Part shown: one piece after another, positions 1 to 13,200 of the stretch | Layout of the letters: every line of letters starts with the position of its first letter | Numbering within the stretch: the stretch's first letter is position 1 | Origin: Symsagittifera roscoffensis | Taxonomy: Eukaryota; Xenacoelomorpha; Acoela; Convolutidae | Assembly (NCBI RefSeq): GCF_963678635.1 | Contig: NC_087063.1 | Coordinates: 72,563,617-72,627,616, forward strand | Length of the DNA stretch: 64,000 nucleotides | Direction of reading: 5' to 3' | The notes under the pieces: model-generated | Database searches by the model: none | Seen by the model: the letters and a program-made list of their open reading frames with translations, nothing else | What the model was told of the DNA's origin: nothing | Made by a program: the position numbers and the translations under genes

Positions 1-26
1 TAATGTGTCAAATTTTTATTTTAAAA

Positions 27-420
27 ATTCATTGAGACTGGTATAAATATTCCCTCTTATTTTAAACCTCTGTTTTTGCTAAGTGTTAGTCGCATTAATT
101 CTTGCATTATTATTAGAAGTTGAAAACGGCGAATTTGTTGGCGTAAAGTTATTATTGTCCCATTTTTTGAAGTCTGTGACTATTTTTAGTTAAACAATGG
201 GAGTCTAAAGATTGCCAATTGATCCAACTTGGGATAATATACGCGCGATATATTTAGTTCTTTTAAAGCATGAGCGGAGAAATAATCCATCCTGGAAATC
301 AGTTCAAATTGATTTCGGGCATGCTGTTTTGTTTATTGGATACTTCGCTATATGCGATAAAATCAAACTATACTTTCCATTTTTCTTGTATGTTATTGTA
401 ATTGAATAATATTAATGCAA
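27..420 (+). repeat. family B repeat, left copy
   Basis: This stretch shares long blocks with 62640-63105 in the same orientation, for example the words TTAGAAGTTGAAAACGGC, GAAGTCTGTGACTATT and GGAGTC-AAAGATTG. Downstream of the shared block the right copy runs into a family A-like end (CAACGCGTAAGCGGA), and the left copy has a decayed version of the same words. The family has no coding capacity that I can see. The boundaries are approximate. Confidence 0.6.
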
Positions 421-801
421 TTTCGTGTTTATCATAACTGCAGTTTTAAATGCCGGCGTAGTTTTTATAAATTGGAGAAAAAAGTTGGCACTTTTCTTTT
501 TTTTTATTTTCAAATTTTTTTTGAAGACTTTACAAAATTGGTTAAAATCATTTCGAAGCTTAAGAAAATTCTTACGAATCTATTCGAAAAAGTTCCTCAA
601 AAAAAACTGTTCTTGTTAGCAAAACTTTCATTTGAAATTTATTTAAACCAATTTTTTTTGCTGAACTTGCAAAAAAACGTGCTATATTTAAAATATCTTT
701 TGTTTGTTAATTTTGTTATTTTCAAAATTTAATATAAACACATCTGCCAATTGAACTATCGAAAATCGCCAATGTAAGAAAACAAATTAGATAAAAAAAT
801 T

Positions 802-1225
802 CAACAAGACTGCTCATATCAAGGCCATGCCTTGAATGTTTCGACTGCTCTTCAACATCTCTTAATGCTTCACCTTATACGCTATGCCAATTACAAAAAA
901 GTGTTAACCTTAGCTTGAATAAACATTGGTTCTACACAACCCGGGCAAAAAGAGCGAGCCAATGCGATTATTATAGAGGAACTTAGAAGCCGGAAATCGT
1001 AAAATACTAAGTTTAGCTCTGTTTTTGCTCATTTTTGAAATTAATGCTGCTGTCAAAAAATGCTGCTGCTATTTTATGCTTATTGAGATTGAGTCTGATT
1101 TTTTTCTGTTTACAGGTAAATTAATTAGATGGTACAAAAGTTTGTTAAAAATGGCTAGTTAACGCATCCAAAATGATCTGGAGAAATAAAATCACCTCTA
1201 ATACAAATATTTCGCTTTTTTCCAA
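802..1225 (+). repeat. family A repeat, degenerate copy
   Basis: It begins with the family A start word (CAACAAGACTGCTC, then a decayed hairpin AAGGCCATGCCTT) and has the internal word AAAAATGGCTAGTTAA near 1148. The middle is rearranged, so this is an old copy or two fragments. Confidence 0.5.
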
Positions 1226-3299
1226 AAATTGGATTAAAAACACGCAATGGAGATTAACATTAATATCATTCATTTCACTGAATCAACTCAATCAAAAACA
1301 TTGGTTAAGCATACAAGTTATTCGATTCTGCATGACCATAAATTCCAACAAATAACAAAGTGTGCATTATGTTCCCAATCTCGCCAATAAAATAAGCTGG
1401 TAATTTGTTCTAAATATTGAAACTTTTAATTTGAATAATTCTTACTGTCGTCAGCAAGGAAAAAATTTGAAATATAATTTCACAATTTTTTTGCCTCGCA
1501 ACAGCCATCACGAAAAAATTATAAATTAAAATTTATTTAGCATAATCGTTTAGAGTAAGAAGTAATGACCAGTTAGTTAACCTCCTTTCATTTTGGAAGA
1601 AATTTGAAGGCCAGATATGCCGCCAGTCACAATTAGTTCGCGTTAAAATATCACCATTACAAATAAAATTTTCAAATTGCTCATAAATTTAGAACAGATA
1701 AAAATAAACAGAAAAGAGAAAATGACCTATTCTAGATATCTTTTTTGCATACAAAAATTGATGTTTAAGACATAAAAATTGAATTAAAAAATCATTCCAT
1801 GTCGATTTGAATTCTTTTTAATTCCTTCAAACACAGTCACACAAAGTGCTGAAACGGTGGGTTAAAGTCGATTAAAATCGATTTGGTTCGTTTTTAGCTT
1901 TTATTTACGGTCATTTAAATCGGTTACAAAAATTTTTCCAACTCAGCCCTAATTTCTGTTATTTTATCTACATACTTTTCTCAAAGTAAAATCGATCTCA
2001 ATTTTTCTTTGACAGTCTGGGTAATGTTGCACATAAAATGCATACGTAACTGGTCATTTAAAAGTAGGCTTAATGATGCTCTTTAGAAAATTACGTAAGA
2101 ACATCTGAAGGAAATTGAGACCATTTTACTCAATTTTATCATTAAAATTTTTCACTAACGTCTTTGGCTTAAAATACAATTGTAATTTGAACCATAATGT
2201 TTTAGCAACCAATATGTTAATACTTGATTCTTTGACATCATCAGATCTGTCAATTGGATCAAAATATGAGAAAAATTTGTTCTAAGATGATCTGCTTGAA
2301 CGGTTTGTAATTACCGTTTTTCATTTAAGAAAATCAAAAAAGGAAAAACAATTAGCAGAGGAGAAGACGTTGGTTTGTAAGCTGCAAAAAACTATCAATA
2401 AAATAATCGGGAGTTTATCGGGGGACAATAAGCCGTTTTTGGGCAGTTTGTGGAAAATGTTGACTACAAAATTGTGCGGGGCGCTGCCCTCAACTTTAGT
2501 ATATATTGGCGCCCAAGGCGCCTGTAGAACATTTTCAGGACCGACCGAAAGGTCATGAAATAGTACCAAAAGGTGGACACTTTGCGTAAAAAAAAGCTTA
2601 ATCAATTCTTGGTACAATATTGGCACATTTTTAGTTTGTCCTTTATATGGGGTGGTTTTTCCTCTTTTCTTAATTTAAGTTGGGGGGATACTTTAATGAG
2701 AGATTGTTTTATTTTACAATCATCTCATTTCTGCGGGAAATATAATCAGGAGCGAATTTGGAGGGGGGGGGGGGAGGTTCCCGCTTCAAATTTCCAAAAA
2801 GTGTCCTAAAACGTCAATTTTGACCTTTTTTATTTTGACTGCGGCGCTGAAAGATTTGTCAAATTAGAGTCTTTGTAGTGTTCAGGGAGCGCTCGGAAAA
2901 TCAAATTGGTTAACCTAAAAAAAGTTGGCAAAATTCAAGAAAAATATGTAAATCCGCCCCTGAAATAGATCCGGCCCTGAACTGGTCCGCCTTAAAAGAA
3001 AATCCTAGATCCGCCCCTGATGAACATAAGAGAACAAACCCGATCAAGGATTCAAAGCTTCAAAAATAGAAAAGAGTAGCTCAGCAATATATCGAATTAT
3101 TGAAAAACTATGATGTTTTTCAACGCGTTTTTAATCGAACAAATTGAAGAGTTCTTCCATTTCACTAAAAAGGCACCATATCGAACAGTTTTAACTATAG
3201 TTTTTATTTTCATCCGCAGTTATGATTAAAATAGGAAACGTTTTGGTGAAATAAGTTAAATACTGAGCTGACTTTTTGGAGTAAGAACAGAACACAAAC

Positions 3300-3635
3300 C
3301 TCGTTGCTCTCGAGAAGAGTGAATGGAAAACTCCAGAGGAACAGTCCAGATCCCGACTGCGAGTCCTCAGATTCGGCCTCCGAGACCTGCCTTCGAGTAG
3401 CCGAAGTGTTCATCTCGTTCGCAAACAGAGTCGCCAGACTCGACTGCGAATCTGCCGAGGACTGTTTTCGGCGAATCGAGATATTCCAAAACTTCGGACT
3501 ACTTGAAGAATCAGAACTCACTCGGCGCTGAGCAAATGACGTCATTTTTCGCCGAACCGAATTTCTCCCTTCCTTATTTGGCAGGTTTTCAGGAGTTACG
3601 TCGCATAATGTGTTACGACGTTGGCTAGCGGCCAT
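3300..3635 (-). CDS. first coding exon of an unknown host gene
   Basis: This is a minus-strand exon of 112 codons opening with ATG in a good context (AAAATGGCC) at 3635 and ending in GAG just before a GTTTGT donor at 3299, in phase 0. Its GC content is well above the surroundings, which supports coding. The peptide is serine-rich and basic, with three RR-x-S type stretches (RRVSSDSSSS, RRKQSSADS, RRQVSEAESED) that look like basophilic-kinase sites, and ends in a short hydrophobic segment (GLFLWSFPFTLLES). I do not recognise the family. The rest of the gene should lie to the left on the minus strand, beyond what I could find or outside the window. The opposite-strand open frame is a shadow. 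The exon call is fairly sure; the function is unknown. Confidence 0.6.
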
Positions 3636-4750
3636 TTTAAAAGCGAAGGTTGAGACAAGTAAAAATAAAAACGAAGGAGCCGTAAAACGAAATCAATTAT
3701 GCGAACTAAAATGTTGGGCGCCGAGGAGCTAAAGTTTGAATTTATAAACTAAACAAATATATTAAACGGTTGGTGTTTTAACTTGAGTGACAGAAAAAAA
3801 AACAGAACTGCGTCAGTTTTTAAGTAGAATTACAAAACAGGAAAATGAAATAGTATTTAACTGAAACTATAATGTAAAAAAACGATTTGCTAGAAAAACA
3901 ATGTGACCGGAAAAATGCGATGAGTTAAAAGGCGCTGTAATTATACTTGAATCGAAAGGATGGAGATAAAAAATCTAAATGATTACAATTTAATCAAGTT
4001 AATTAGTTTTTTAGTGCAGTGATGCTTGCCATTGTTGGATTATTTATTTTTGATCGCAAATAAATTAATTTTGATAATTACATAAATTAGGTCTATGCTG
4101 AAACTTTTCTGTCAATTATCAGTTTTTAATCATTGTTTTACCAGTTCCCAACTTGAAAGTCATATTTGGGATGTGGCACAAAATAAATGATAGAATTCAA
4201 AGTTTTGACAGCAAAAAAATCGATTATTTTCAAATCATCAAAAGCTTCAGTGTAGCTACTGTTCTAGAACTATTTTAGATCTATATGTGGTACTGAAATT
4301 ATGTACCACCGTTTTTTATAAAAAGAAAAAAATAATTTTGATAGCAAATTACTTTTAACAAGGTATTTGTTATTAAGCGCAGTCAACCGTGCAAATCTAA
4401 TTTTCATAATCAAATTGCAATCATCCGCAACATCTTTTGAAATCAAAAAGCACAATTTGGGTAATTTGTTATTTTCCTTGTTCCGGGTATGGAATTTCTT
4501 AAATATAAAAAATACGATTTGGGTTTAATTAAAAATCAATTCGAGAAGAAAACAATATATGAAGATCTCAGTAACAAAAATTTCCATATTAGCACCATAT
4601 TAGCACCGAATAATCAGTCTATCTCAACATCAAAAAAAGTTTTCATTGGCACTTTTTTGATAAATTTAATCCAAATTACTGGATCAAAAATTCACTAAAG
4701 AAATGAATTGAACTTAAAAAGAAATCAGAAGTCAAACCGCGGAAAACGTT

Positions 4751-5040
4751 GATTTAGCAAACTTTGGGATATTAATTTATACAAACCATTTTTTTGGAAG
4801 ATTTTGACCCAAACAACGCATTTTTTGGGCAGGCATTTTTCCTAAAATTCGTATAAATTGGCACCACCGCGCCTTTAGAAAAATTGTTAGGTCGATCGGC
4901 CAAAAATGGATGTCATAAAAAAATACCAAAGGGATACCCTCTGGGTGTGAGGGGTCGAATCGCTGCGGGACAAGGGGAATCTGCTATTCAGTAATGCATC
5001 ACTGTGGGTACACCTTAACTATTAAATGTTAGAAGGGCTT
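4751..5040 (+). repeat. hAT-MITE-related segment, copy 1
   Basis: It is a direct repeat of 6643-6915, clearly related by eye. The core words (CGCCTTTAGAAAAATT, GGTCGATCGGCCAAAAATGGAT, ACCCTCTGGGTGTGAGG) are shared in diverged form with the complete MITE at 58292-58734. Confidence 0.55.
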
Positions 5041-6642
5041 TGAGAAAAAAAAAACATCAAATAAAATTTATGGTTGGCACTTTTTTGATAAAATAACTGG
5101 ATCAAAAAGTTCCTAAAGAATTGAACTGAACTTAAAAAGAAATCTAAAGTCAAACTGCAAAAAGGTTAATTTGAGCTTGAACAAATCTTAAGATTTTTCT
5201 TGAAAAAAAAAAACATCTAGAACTATATAAGAGCCTGAACTACGTTCATCGACTCTTAATAGTTTAGAAAGTATTCCATTATAAATCACGGTTTAATTGC
5301 CAAAAAATCAATTGAAGTTTCAGCTAAATTTGGTATTTGTTACAATTAAATATTAATAACTGATGGCTATAAATAATACAAATTATGTTGTGTAAATAAA
5401 GCGATAAAAAGTTAATTCGCTCTAAAAGCATATAAAAAATCGGCTTTAGAGGTCACAATTGAAGATTAATGTTTGTCATTTTATAATTTTTTAATCTGGT
5501 GATCCGTTTGGAAAATGTGAATGTTGAGCTTTTGCTTTCAGTAGAGCAGAATCTCCAAAAAATCCAGAACAAATTTTTATTTCAGCGATCACCGTATTTC
5601 AGTTAGAACCAATTTCTAGCTTTCTATTCTAGTTAATGTCAACAAAAATTTTCATCATCTCATAGAAAATGCCATAACTTGTGATAAATAATTACAATGA
5701 AATCCTTTTTACAAGAAGTATATGACAAGAACTTTCCATATGGATAAAAATAGATGCCAAAGTAGCAATTTTTTTGATTAAAAAGTGAATGAATTTTGAG
5801 AATAGGAAGATATATTTTGTTCAGTTTGAATAACCAGCAGCACACCCGTTGGGGACTCTGGGATCTATAAAGCAAGTCTGAACCTGCTTAACGCACGACT
5901 TACACGGCTGATGCTAGTCAGTTTTCGACTGAATAAGAACAGGACACAAAGAACGTATTTTCCGCTGGTTGATTTTTGTAGTGATTGGAACTAAATGCCT
6001 AGAGTTGTGTGCCTGATACCCAAGGGCGTGTTTAAAATACTTTTCACCGTCTTCATAGGGCGACCAAATTGAATTTTTGAGCTCAGCTGAAATGATTAGA
6101 AAACCCAATTAACTGAAAAATATCAGGACTGAAGGCAGCAAAAAAGTGAAGTTATGATACAACTTATTGAAAAGAACGAATGTTTTTCACTTCATTTTGT
6201 GCTCGCGTTTGCTTGTAATCTACTTCCTTTTGTTAATTCAACCATCAAAAGGAAAGTTGAGACAAAAAATTGTTTCTGGATGCAAACGACGCCGCCTTCA
6301 CGTGGTGGATCCGACGGCCTGGCTCGCCAGGATGCAAATGGCGTCAACCCCCCTTCTCCAATGGGTCGGGGGAAGCTCAGAAAAATTGTTCCTACCATCT
6401 GACATACAAAATCTTGCTCAACAATTAATCATTGAGGTCACGAAATTGTACATGAACATAAGGTGTGTTTGCAATGGTTTGCAAAATCTCATGTCAATTT
6501 TCGTGACAAATGGAAAAAGTAAAAATATAAAACTATTTAAAATCACAGCAAGTGGATACGATAGATGAGTACCTAGGGTAATTTTGTACCCAGTAGTAAT
6601 TTTCATCCTTTTGTGCTCGGGGGAAATATTTTGAAAAGATCG

Positions 6643-6915
6643 ATTTAGCAAACTTTGGGATATTAATTTATACAGGCCATTTTTTTGGAAGGTTTTCACC
6701 AGAAAACAACGCATTTTTTCGGCAGGCATTTTTCTTAAAATTATTATAAATTAATACCACCCCACCTTCAGGAAAATTGTTAGGTCGATCGGCCAAAAAT
6801 GGATGTAAAAAATACCAAAGGGAGACCCTCTGGGTGTGAGGAGCCAAATCGCTGATGGACGAGGGGCATCTGTTATCCGGTAATGCATCTCTGTGGGTAC
6901 GCCTTAATTATCAAA
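6643..6915 (+). repeat. hAT-MITE-related segment, copy 2
   Basis: See the copy at 4751-5040. The two share their start and most of their length but lack the CAGGGGCGG terminal repeats of the complete element, so they are either a subfamily or trimmed relics. Confidence 0.55.
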
Positions 6916-7250
6916 ATTTAGAAGGGTACTAAAGAAAAAATAAGCACTGAAAGCAACATGTTTTTGAACAAAATCCATTCAGTATCTCGAAGTTTGCTTG
7001 AATCTCATTAACTATTTTACTATGGTTCAAAATCTGACTCCTCTATTCTTTCCCCTCACTGTGATTTTAAATAGCATTAAATTAGTTTACATTTTCCAAT
7101 AACGCATAGTAACATTTTGTTTGCATGGACAACTTCGTGAACTCAAAGATTACTCGCTGATCACTGAGCAAGATTTTCTATGTCATGGTAGGAAGGAACA
7201 ACTTTTGCTCTCTACTTTTTGTTTGATGGTGGAAAAAACAATGCAAAGTA

Positions 7251-7785
7251 AACAAGACTGCTCGTATCAGGGCGAAGCCCTGAATGTTCCGACTGCCTTT
7301 TAAGGTTTATGGAGCAGTAATAACATTAAAAAATTCAATGAAATAAAACAAAATGAAAAATTTTTTTCTTCTAAAATTTGAATTTTTTTATGAAAATCAT
7401 CCCCCCACACGCCACATAAAGTACAAAAGGACAGATTTCGCTCCTTGTAACAAACCATTTATGGCAATTAAGCTTCTTTTAATCAATTTGGAACGATTTC
7501 TAAGACGGATTTACTCTCCGCTTACGCGTTAATAGCGCGAATTATATCGCGCGTTAATTGTCCTTATTGGCCAAAATGGCACTCTTTAAACCCCCATAAC
7601 TTTACAAAAAATGATCACAGGTGAAATATCTTTTCAAATTTGAGCTCAGGGGAACAATACCTTTTGAATGATATAAAAAAGTTCCGTCAAAAATGGCTAG
7701 TTAAAAAGTCGAAATTTGTCTGAAGAAAAAAAAACCCACCCCGAGCACAAATATTCCGTTACTTTCGTACCGAAAGTCGGAACAA
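7251..7785 (+). repeat. family A repeat, full-length copy
   Basis: This is a complete copy, about 535 bp. It starts AACAAGACTGCTCG and is followed at once by a hairpin (CAGGGC-GAA-GCCCTG). It ends with a second hairpin (ACTTTCG-TAC-CGAAAGT) and GTCGGAACAA. The interior has the conserved words CATCCCCCCACACGCCA, TTACGCGTTAATAGCGCG and AAAAATGGCTAGTTAAAAAGTCG. There is no protein-coding frame, so it is non-autonomous. It is joined head to tail to the next copy, sharing one AACAA. Confidence 0.75.
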
Positions 7786-8301
7786 CAAGACTGCTCGTAT
7801 CAGGGCAAAGCCCTGAATGTTCCGACTGCCTCTCAAGGTTTCTGGAACAGTAATAACATTAAAAAAATATATACACTAAAACAAATTGAAAAAAAAAATT
7901 TCCAAAATTTGAAATTTTTTATGAAAATCATCCCTTCACATGCCATATAAAGTACAAAAGGATAAATTTTGCTCCTTGTAACAAATCATTTGGCAAATAA
8001 GCTTCCTTCAACCAATTTGGAAAGATTTCTAAGACGGATTAAATCTCCGCTTACGCGTTAATATCGCGCGTTAATTGTCCCAAATTGTGCAAAATGGCAA
8101 TCTTTAAACCCTCATAACTTTACGAAAAAAATCACTGGTAAAATATTTTTTCAATTGTAAGCTCAGGATAACAATAGCTTTCGAATGATAAAAACAAATC
8201 CGTCAAAAATGGCTAGTTAAAAAGTCGAAATTTGTCTGAAGAAAAAAAAACCCACCCTGAGCACGAATATTCCGTTACTTTCGTATCGAAAGTCGGAACA
8301 A
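7784..8301 (+). repeat. family A repeat, tandem second copy
   Basis: It follows the copy at 7251 directly, the join reading TCGGAACAACAAGACTG. It has the same two terminal hairpins (CAGGGCAAAGCCCTG and ACTTTCGTATCGAAAGT). It differs from its neighbour at many positions, so the tandem arose by insertion next to an existing copy rather than by recent duplication. Confidence 0.75.
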
Positions 8302-8553
8302 AAATATTTAACCAAATTGTTTGAATGTCAACTGAAAGGTAAAAACAATCATTATACTTTTCTAAACTAGTTTTTGAGAGGGAAAGACTTAATAATTACC
8401 CCCTCCCCCGACTTATGCTTCCACTAAAGATTTGCCAACAGTATAGATAAAAGCAGTAAATTTGCACTAAAGCGTTGTGTTTAAATTTTGAATTTTGCTG
8501 TTTTCCGATCTGTCATAAATTCGTCAAACTTAAATTTTTTTAACGAGAAATAT

Positions 8554-9050
8554 CAACAAAACTGCTCGTATCAGGGCGAAACCTTGAATGTTCCGACTGC
8601 CTTTTAAGGTTTAGGGAGCAGTAATAACATTAAAAAATTCAATGAAATAAGACAAAATGAAAAAAAAAATTTTAAATTTGAATTTTTTAAATAAAAATCA
8701 TCCCCCCACACGCCATATAAAGTACAAAAGGATGAACTTTGCTCCTTGTAACAAACCAAATATGGCAAATAAGCTTCTTTCAACCAATTTGGAACGATTT
8801 CTAAGACGGATTAACTCACCGCTTACGCGCGTTAATTGTCCCAAATTGGCCAAAATGACAATGTTTAAATTCCTGTAACTCCACGAAAAATGATCACAGG
8901 TAAAATATTTTTTCAAATTGGAGCTTAGAACATTAATACGTTTCGAATGATTAAAAAAATTCCGTCAAAAATGGCTAGTTAAAACGTCGAAATTTGTCTG
9001 AAGAAAAAAGAAAGTCGGAACAATTACTTTCGTATCGAAAGTCGGAAAAA
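8554..9050 (+). repeat. family A repeat with internal deletion near its end
   Basis: It starts AACAAAACTGCTCGTATCAG and carries the usual interior. Near the 3' end the CCCACCCCGAGCACAAATATTCC block is missing and a partial GTCGGAACAATTACTTTCG duplication is present. Confidence 0.7.
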
Positions 9051-9124
9051 TAAACAGAACAAAAAGTAGAATATGTTTGCTCTTATATTACTAAAAGATA
9101 TATCAATTTTTGGCTGATTGACCT

Positions 9125-9568
9125 TAAAATGTTTCCAAAGGCGCCTTTGGCGCTAATCTATACTACTTTCGAAATTTTCCAAAAAAGGCCTAAAAACGCC
9201 TTCTTTGGCCTTTTTTGGAAAATTTGCCTGCTGTGCACAAAATTGGTCAAATTACGGTCTTCATAGTCATTTGGTGAGTTATATATGTTGACCAAATTTT
9301 CTGGGCCGCAGGCGAATGTTTGAAAAAAGACCAAAAATAGCGTTTTTAGGCCCTTTTTGGAAAATTTCGACCAAAAAATCGCGTTTTTTTGGCGCGCGCT
9401 CACCCCTCGAAAGCAGTATAAATTGGTGCCAAAGCGCCTTTAGAAAAAAAAGTTTAAGGTCAGTCAGCCAAAAATGGATATCTCAAAATAGTACAAAGGG
9501 GGTACCCTTTGGGTCGGCTGGGGGTCGAATCCCTGAGGAAAAGAAGCGTCCCCCCTAAATCCGCTACT
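9125..9568 (+). repeat. hAT-like MITE relic
   Basis: It contains the MITE interior (GGCGCGCGCTC, GCGCCTTTAGAAAA, GGTCGAATCCCTGAGG) and ends CCCCCTAAATCCGCTACTG, a decayed version of the CCTAAATCCGCCCCTG terminus seen at 58734. The left terminus is not recognisable. Confidence 0.55.
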
Positions 9569-9569
9569 G

Positions 9570-9775
9570 TTGGCTACTTAAGGTTCTTTGGAAAAACCTT
9601 AGGGTCGGTCAGCTAGCTAACAATGGATGTTACATTTAGCTTTAAAAGAAGACTCTTTTAATAGCGAGGGGGTCCTATCTCTGAGATGAATGAAATTTCG
9701 GTTTCTGTGTGTGGCAAACTGGGTTGCAATAGGAATACAAAACTGTACGTGTAGCTAAATTTCATGTGCCTCTTA
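9570..9775 (+). repeat. inverted repeat partner of 20570-20775
   Basis: Words such as AGGGTCGGTCAGCTAGCT and CTGTGTGTGGCAAACTGGGT recur as reverse complements near 20600-20760 with small changes. These are two opposite-facing copies of a dispersed element; no coding frame is seen. Confidence 0.6.
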
Positions 9776-9777
9776 AG

Positions 9778-10289
9778 GTTCCGATTGCCTCTTAAGGTTT
9801 CTGGAACAGTAATAACATTAAAAAATTAAATACACTGAAACAAATTGAAATTTTTTTTTTTCCAAAAATTGAATTTTTTTATGAAAATCATCCCTCCACA
9901 TGCCATATAAAGTACAAAAGCATAAGTTTCGCTCCTTGTAACACATCATTTGGCAAATAAGTATGTGGCAAATAAGCTTCTTTCAACCAATTTGGAACTA
10001 TTTCTAAGACGGTTTAACTCACCGCTTACGCGTTAATAGCGCGACACATATCGCGCGTTAATTGTTCCAATTTGGCCAAAATGACAATGTTTAAATTCCC
10101 GTAACTCTACGAAAAATGATCACAGGTAAAATATTCTTTTCAAATTTGAGCTTAGAACATTAATACCTTTCGAATAATTAAAAAAAATCCGTCAAAAATG
10201 GCTAGTTAAAACGTCGATATTTGTCTGAAGAAAAAAAACCCACCCCGAGCACAAATATTCCGTTACTTTCGTATCGAAGGTCGGAACAA
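9778..10289 (+). repeat. family A repeat, 5'-trimmed
   Basis: It begins inside the family (GTTCCGATTGCCTCTTAAGG), lacking the first hairpin. It carries a local duplication of GTGGCAAATAAG in its middle and ends with GTATCGAAGGTCGGAACAA. Confidence 0.7.
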
Positions 10290-13200
10290 TAAAAAGCAAA
10301 AGCAAGCACAGCAAGCAATCGTATTTCAGAAAGAATCCAAAAAACTCAACATTTTGTACAAACTTTATTTTATGAAAAAACACTTCCCCTCTAGAAAATT
10401 CTAGATCCAACACTAGACCCGACTAAAGAATCCCTACACCTTGTGAAATGGGAGCGTAGCGATTAGCATAGTAACAGTTACACTTTTTCTAAATGACTAA
10501 ATTTAAAGCAACTTTCGATTTCAAACTTTTGTTACAATATGCTGTTCTCGGGGGTTGAGAAATTAGTCGATAAGCAAATTAGACGGAAGTTTTTGATTGG
10601 AAATAAGACGATTATGAAAAATTGCAAATGTGAGAAAATTGACGAAAGTGATAGAGATTAAAACTATTAGCAGACAAATTGCGTGAGAAAAATAAAACTA
10701 TTTGCAGACAACAGTCAAATTTCGTTTTTGTAGCATCCATCTAATTTGCTTATCGTCTTATTTCCTAGGCCCCGCTATTCTCTGATGAAATTAAAAAGAA
10801 TTTTTTTAAATCATTTTATCAATAAACACTGATTCATGTGCTTAGTAACATTTGATCTGCTCGTGCTAAAAAAGCAGCCCAGCATGTGTAAGCGACTAGA
10901 CAACCAACCCGCACAGACAAGCTTGAGATAAAAATCATTTTTTTTTCGATATATTTAGGTACATTAATTGATTTATGTACATTAATTGGAACATTATTTA
11001 AAAAGTGTTTGGCAGAAGAAAAAATATCAAACTTATTGCCTAAAAATTTATTTAAACCGATTTGACTGGATATTTGCAAGGTAACAAATCCATCAAGAGT
11101 CACTCCAGAAATTTTTTTTACCGTAACTATTGATTTTCAGGGTATCTCCATTGAATTTTGCATAACTAAGGATTCCCGCGATGAGAATTAAAATAATGTT
11201 TTTTTGTTAGGCAAAATACCAACGCCTAGAAATTAATTTTGGTTGATTTAGAATTGAATGAGGGTGAATTTTTGAGTTACATTTATGTATCAAACTAAAT
11301 CAATTTTCTATCGATTGAAATCTTTGATTAGGCCCTTGCTAGATTCCACTTGTATTAAACCAAATGCAATCCGTTTCTTGTCAGTACGGAATTGTTTTTA
11401 TGAAAACAGTAACTTTGCAGTTTTTATGCTGACTTTCAATAAAATTTTGACTATAATTTTTTATGGCCATCTGATTATTCGGCTACGTGACACGCCACTG
11501 AGCCAGTGTATGCTGCTAACCCGGATCCTTTTGTTGTCATGATTGATTTAGATTTACCTGCGCACGCTTGGGAAGCATAACTGATTGATTTTGGAATACG
11601 ATCGGCGACCTTAAACCGAGACTCGGTCAATTTAGTTTTTTGACCAATTGAAAAATTTGGGACTTCTGCGACTGTTTTTTATTTTGAGACATATGTCATT
11701 AATTTTTCATTCTGGGACCTATGAATACGCACCAAAAAACCACCCAAGCATAAATATTCAGTTTTTGTTGAAATTCGGGGCAAAAAAATACGGGATAGTA
11801 TATAAACAACAAAAGCATCTGTCCCTTTAAGATAAGTGTTGATATAGGCGCAAAACAATGGGTTAAGCTAGTATTTGATTAAAGGACTAAAAAACTAAAA
11901 TATGTGCTGATAGCACGCCCATTTCAATTATTACAGTTGACTCGCTCGCATTAAATTAAACATTGATTTCATCTTACAACCTTGATTTTTTGTACAAAAA
12001 GCGTGCAATTTGTACAATATTTATGCGCCTGATTTATTCTATGAAACTAGCTACAAAGGTATCAAAACAGCAATTAAAAATTTTAACAAAACCTCAATTT
12101 TAAGCGGAAAAAATAGACAAATACGACAGGCATTTCTTTGAAACAAAAAGCTTACGCGTAGATGCTAAGATATATATGTTTTGCTTTAACTCAAGTCTTG
12201 ATTCTGTGTTGCGAAGAATACATTTGAATTTTTTTTACCGCTTGAAAGCTACGAAATTCTAATATGCCAATCAGTCCGTAGAGTTTAAACTATCAATGCG
12301 TCAAATGAAAAAAAAACGGTCTTTCTGGTTGGTTGTTCTTTATGATATTGACTTTATTTTTCCAATTTATATATACAAAACCTGAAAAATTGGCATATTT
12401 GGCCATTTGTTTTCTCAGTTTTTATGAAGATAAACTAATTTTGATGCCAAAACACCACAAAAATTTTATTTAAAAGTCGATGACACCAAATCTGATGATA
12501 AATACTTATGAAAATCAATTATATTTTATTTAAATATGATAATAAACAGTTTTCTTTTTTTCATAGACTTACTGTATGAAATTGCATGATACATTTTTTG
12601 GTCTATTGAGGTCAACCGGGTCATTAAAAAGCACCTTCCCATAATAGAAGTGTAGGCTAAAGCTGCACCCGTTGTATGGCTGCCCAGAGATTGAAGCTTT
12701 ATCAATACAAAACAAAAGGTTTCGCAGAAAGTTATAGTTTGCTTACAAAATTCTTTTTGTGCTTCAGTTATTCAGTGGTTCAGAATTTTTAAATATTCAG
12801 TGTTGGCATCTAAAAAAAGCTCTTCATATAATTTCAAAAACAAAATGCAAAATGAGCTTTTTTTTGTCAAGAAACTTGTCATTTTCCAAGACTTTTGATA
12901 TTGATGTAAGAACAGCAAAAAACAAGTACATTATTCAATTGATAACGTTTAAGCTACACCCATCGTATCGTATCGCGGTTTTGGTTGAATGTGAGGTCGG
13001 GGTGACGGTGAGACGTGGGGGATATCAATATTGGAGATGCGTTTAGCAGAATTGCTTAAAATGAAGAGCAAATTTTTCAAATCGTTTAAATAGTAATTAA
13101 ATTTTTGTAGATCTTATGAGTTTTTGGGGTTCGTTTTGGGTCGAGTTCTACAAAAGATAAAAAATATTGAATAAACAATGAAAAAAGTGAGTTATAACGT

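Larger units (their letters stand above)
1..3299. other. gene-free, repeat-bearing stretch
   Basis: No convincing exon is seen. The left part (about 27-420) matches the window's right end (62640-63105). A degenerate family A copy lies at about 802-1225. The part from 2440 to 3022 holds pieces of the hAT-like MITE (segments similar to TATTGGCGCC..AAGGCGCC, and CCGCCCCTGA ends). A G homopolymer run sits near 2762. Short open frames here are what AT-rich random sequence gives. Confidence 0.6.
3636..7250. other. gene-poor stretch with MITE-derived copies
   Basis: No supported exon. It contains two direct copies of an hAT-MITE-like segment at about 4751-5040 and 6643-6915, both starting GATTTAGCAAACTTTGGGAT and containing GTTAGGTCGATCGGCCAAAAATGGATG. 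A GC-richer patch at about 6290-6380 has open frames on both strands but no clear splice borders. Confidence 0.5.

Noticed and set aside
3304-3531. 75-codon plus ORF opposite the exon at 3300-3635
   Set aside because: The minus frame has the ATG context, the donor site and the phosphosite-like composition; the plus frame is its shadow.
9480-9545. tRNA-like GGTCGAATCCCTGAGG in the MITEs
   Set aside because: The word is a conserved part of the hAT-like MITE in several copies, with no tRNA fold around it.
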